Assembly (NCBI GenBank): GCA_021827885.1
Contig: JAKAUD010000045.1
Location: 1 to 12,175 of the forward strand
Direction of reading: 5' to 3'
DNA length: 12,175 nucleotides
From: Thermoplasmata archaeon
Lineage (GTDB): Archaea > Thermoplasmatota > Thermoplasmata > Thermoplasmatales > Thermoplasmataceae
Of this stretch, positions 11,609-12,175 are shown piece after piece. The notes beneath the pieces are model-generated. The model saw nothing but the letters and a program-made list of their open reading frames with translations. It was not told the origin of the DNA and did not search any database. Position 1 is the first letter of the stretch. The number at the start of each line of letters is the position of its first letter. Made by a program: the position numbers and the translations under genes.

Positions 11609-12175
11609 AATCTTGTCGCCATTAGTTTCTGAGTAATTGATTTTACTGAATCTCTTTGCGATCGTTCTAGCGTTTTCTCTCTCATTTCTAACCGAATCCA
11701 TGAATCTCTGCATAAAATCAAGATTGTGAACTGTAACCAAGTATTGGAATGATGGATCTTCGTTCTTGTATAACTCCCTGAGTTTCGATCTATTATAGAA
11801 GGTACAGGTCTCGCATGAGCAACCGTTCTCTATTGGTCCAAAATCGTAGAAATGTTTAGCATTCTTGAGATTGACTGGGCCATTGTTAGTCAGCGCAAAG
11901 CCGTGCCTCGCATTTCTTGTGGGGTAGGTAGAATCAAAAACACCGATTCCCGCCTCAGAATACTCCACTATAGAAATCGGGTCCCCCACCCCCATCAGAT
12001 AGATTGGGAATTCATTAGGAACAAGAGGAAGAGTCTTGTTAAGCACCAAATCTGTTAATTCTTTCGGTTCTCCAATCTTCAATCCTCCAATTGCAAAACC
12101 GTCAAACTCCAGCGACGTCATTAGCGTTGCACTTTCTTTCCTCAAATCAGCATCAAATCCACCCTGTATGATGCC
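11603..12175 (-). CDS. tgt: tRNA-guanine transglycosylase, bacterial/queuine type (partial, 5' end outside window)
   Basis: The frame is open to the window edge at 12175; about 190 C-terminal residues are visible. Motifs in order: G-I-I-Q-G-G (binds the base), D-L-R-K-E-S-A, G-F-A-I-G-G-L-K-I-G-E, M-G-V-G-D-P, V-F-D-S-T-Y-P-T-R-N-A-R-H-G with the nucleophile Asp, and the zinc site C-S-C-E-T-C then His 26 residues on, as in the Zymomonas enzyme. The P-T-R-N-A-R-H-G block and the end shortly after the zinc site, with no PUA domain, mark the bacterial/eukaryal anticodon-acting type rather than archaeosine TGT, which has a different block (F-D-S-A-S-Y). It exchanges guanine for a 7-deazaguanine base. 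Bacterial TGTs act at position 34 of tRNAs with GUN anticodons; the archaeal target here is unknown. The stop TAG is also part of the tRNA-Cys gene. Confidence 0.9.
   Translation of the reverse strand, partial: GIIQGGFDADLRKESATLMTSLEFDGFAIGGLKIGEPKELTDLVLNKTLPLVPNEFPIYLMGVGDPISIVEYSEAGIGVFDSTYPTRNARHGFALTNNGPVNLKNAKHFYDFGPIENGCSCETCTFYNRSKLRELYKNEDPSFQYLVTVHNLDFMQRFMDSVRNERENARTIAKRFSKINYSETNGDKIG

Noticed and set aside
11530..11721. Minus-strand frame across the tRNA and tgt end
   Set aside because: It runs through the tRNA gene and is a shadow frame of tgt.
1..12175. Reassignment of TGA as a sense codon
   Set aside because: TGA is the working stop of the Rieske gene and of both module 2 genes, and Trp is encoded by TGG throughout; local decay explains the two in-frame TGAs.

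Overview
The window looks archaeal. TATA boxes lie 24-28 nt upstream of several start codons, which implies leaderless transcripts. The tRNA gene has no encoded CCA, and the gene families include a Rieske/cytochrome b respiratory cluster, RelE-type toxin-antitoxin pairs with archaeal-style ribbon-helix-helix (RHH) or winged-helix antitoxins, and a DUF973-like membrane protein. The mix of acidophile-like respiratory proteins rich in Ser/Thr/Asn and small membrane proteins suggests a Thermoplasmata- or Sulfolobales-like aerobic or microaerobic acidophile. That placement is an inference; nothing in the window fixes the taxon.

Layout. (1) Positions 1-1669 are mostly decayed: a secreted-protein gene broken by one in-frame TGA (6-857, minus), a possible HEPN-like fragment (1170-1424, minus), and an AT-rich regulatory stretch with CTAAAT repeats. 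(2) Positions 1670-4731 hold a tight plus-strand operon of three genes: a membrane-anchored cupredoxin with a degenerate CuA-like site, a Rieske iron-sulfur protein, and a long cytochrome b. Together they should form a bc1-like quinol-oxidising complex and its copper partner on the outer face of the membrane. (3) Positions 4732-7824 carry a small hypothetical gene, a hot-dog acyl-CoA thioesterase, a frameshifted two-helix membrane-protein pseudogene, a four-helix membrane protein, a fragmentary membrane-anchor gene with a frameshift at a G6 run, and a DUF973-like membrane protein on the minus strand.

(4) Positions 7970-11314 are a toxin-antitoxin (TA) island with four RelE/ParE-family pairs in 3.3 kb: 8002-8519 (minus), 8992-9485 (minus), 9775-10225 (plus) and 10694-11286 (minus). 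All four antitoxins start with ATG and none of the toxins does (TTG, GTG, TTG and an apparent ATA). The ATA-start toxin has an intact reading frame of 110 codons but no conventional start codon, so a standard gene finder would miss it. Three copies of a 13-codon peptide-coding fragment, resembling the N-terminus of a HicA toxin, are scattered between the modules, all on the minus strand. A small zinc-binding protein that has lost one cysteine lies between modules 1 and 2.

(5) Positions 11538-12175 (minus) hold the 3' part of a tRNA-guanine transglycosylase gene of the bacterial/queuine type. Its last six bases, including the stop codon, are also the 5' end of a tRNA-Cys(GCA) gene.

Points most worth a second look are the non-ATG toxin starts and the ATAA junction, the repeated HicA-like relics, the CuA-like site lacking its second histidine, and the bacterial-type TGT whose stop codon lies inside a tRNA gene.
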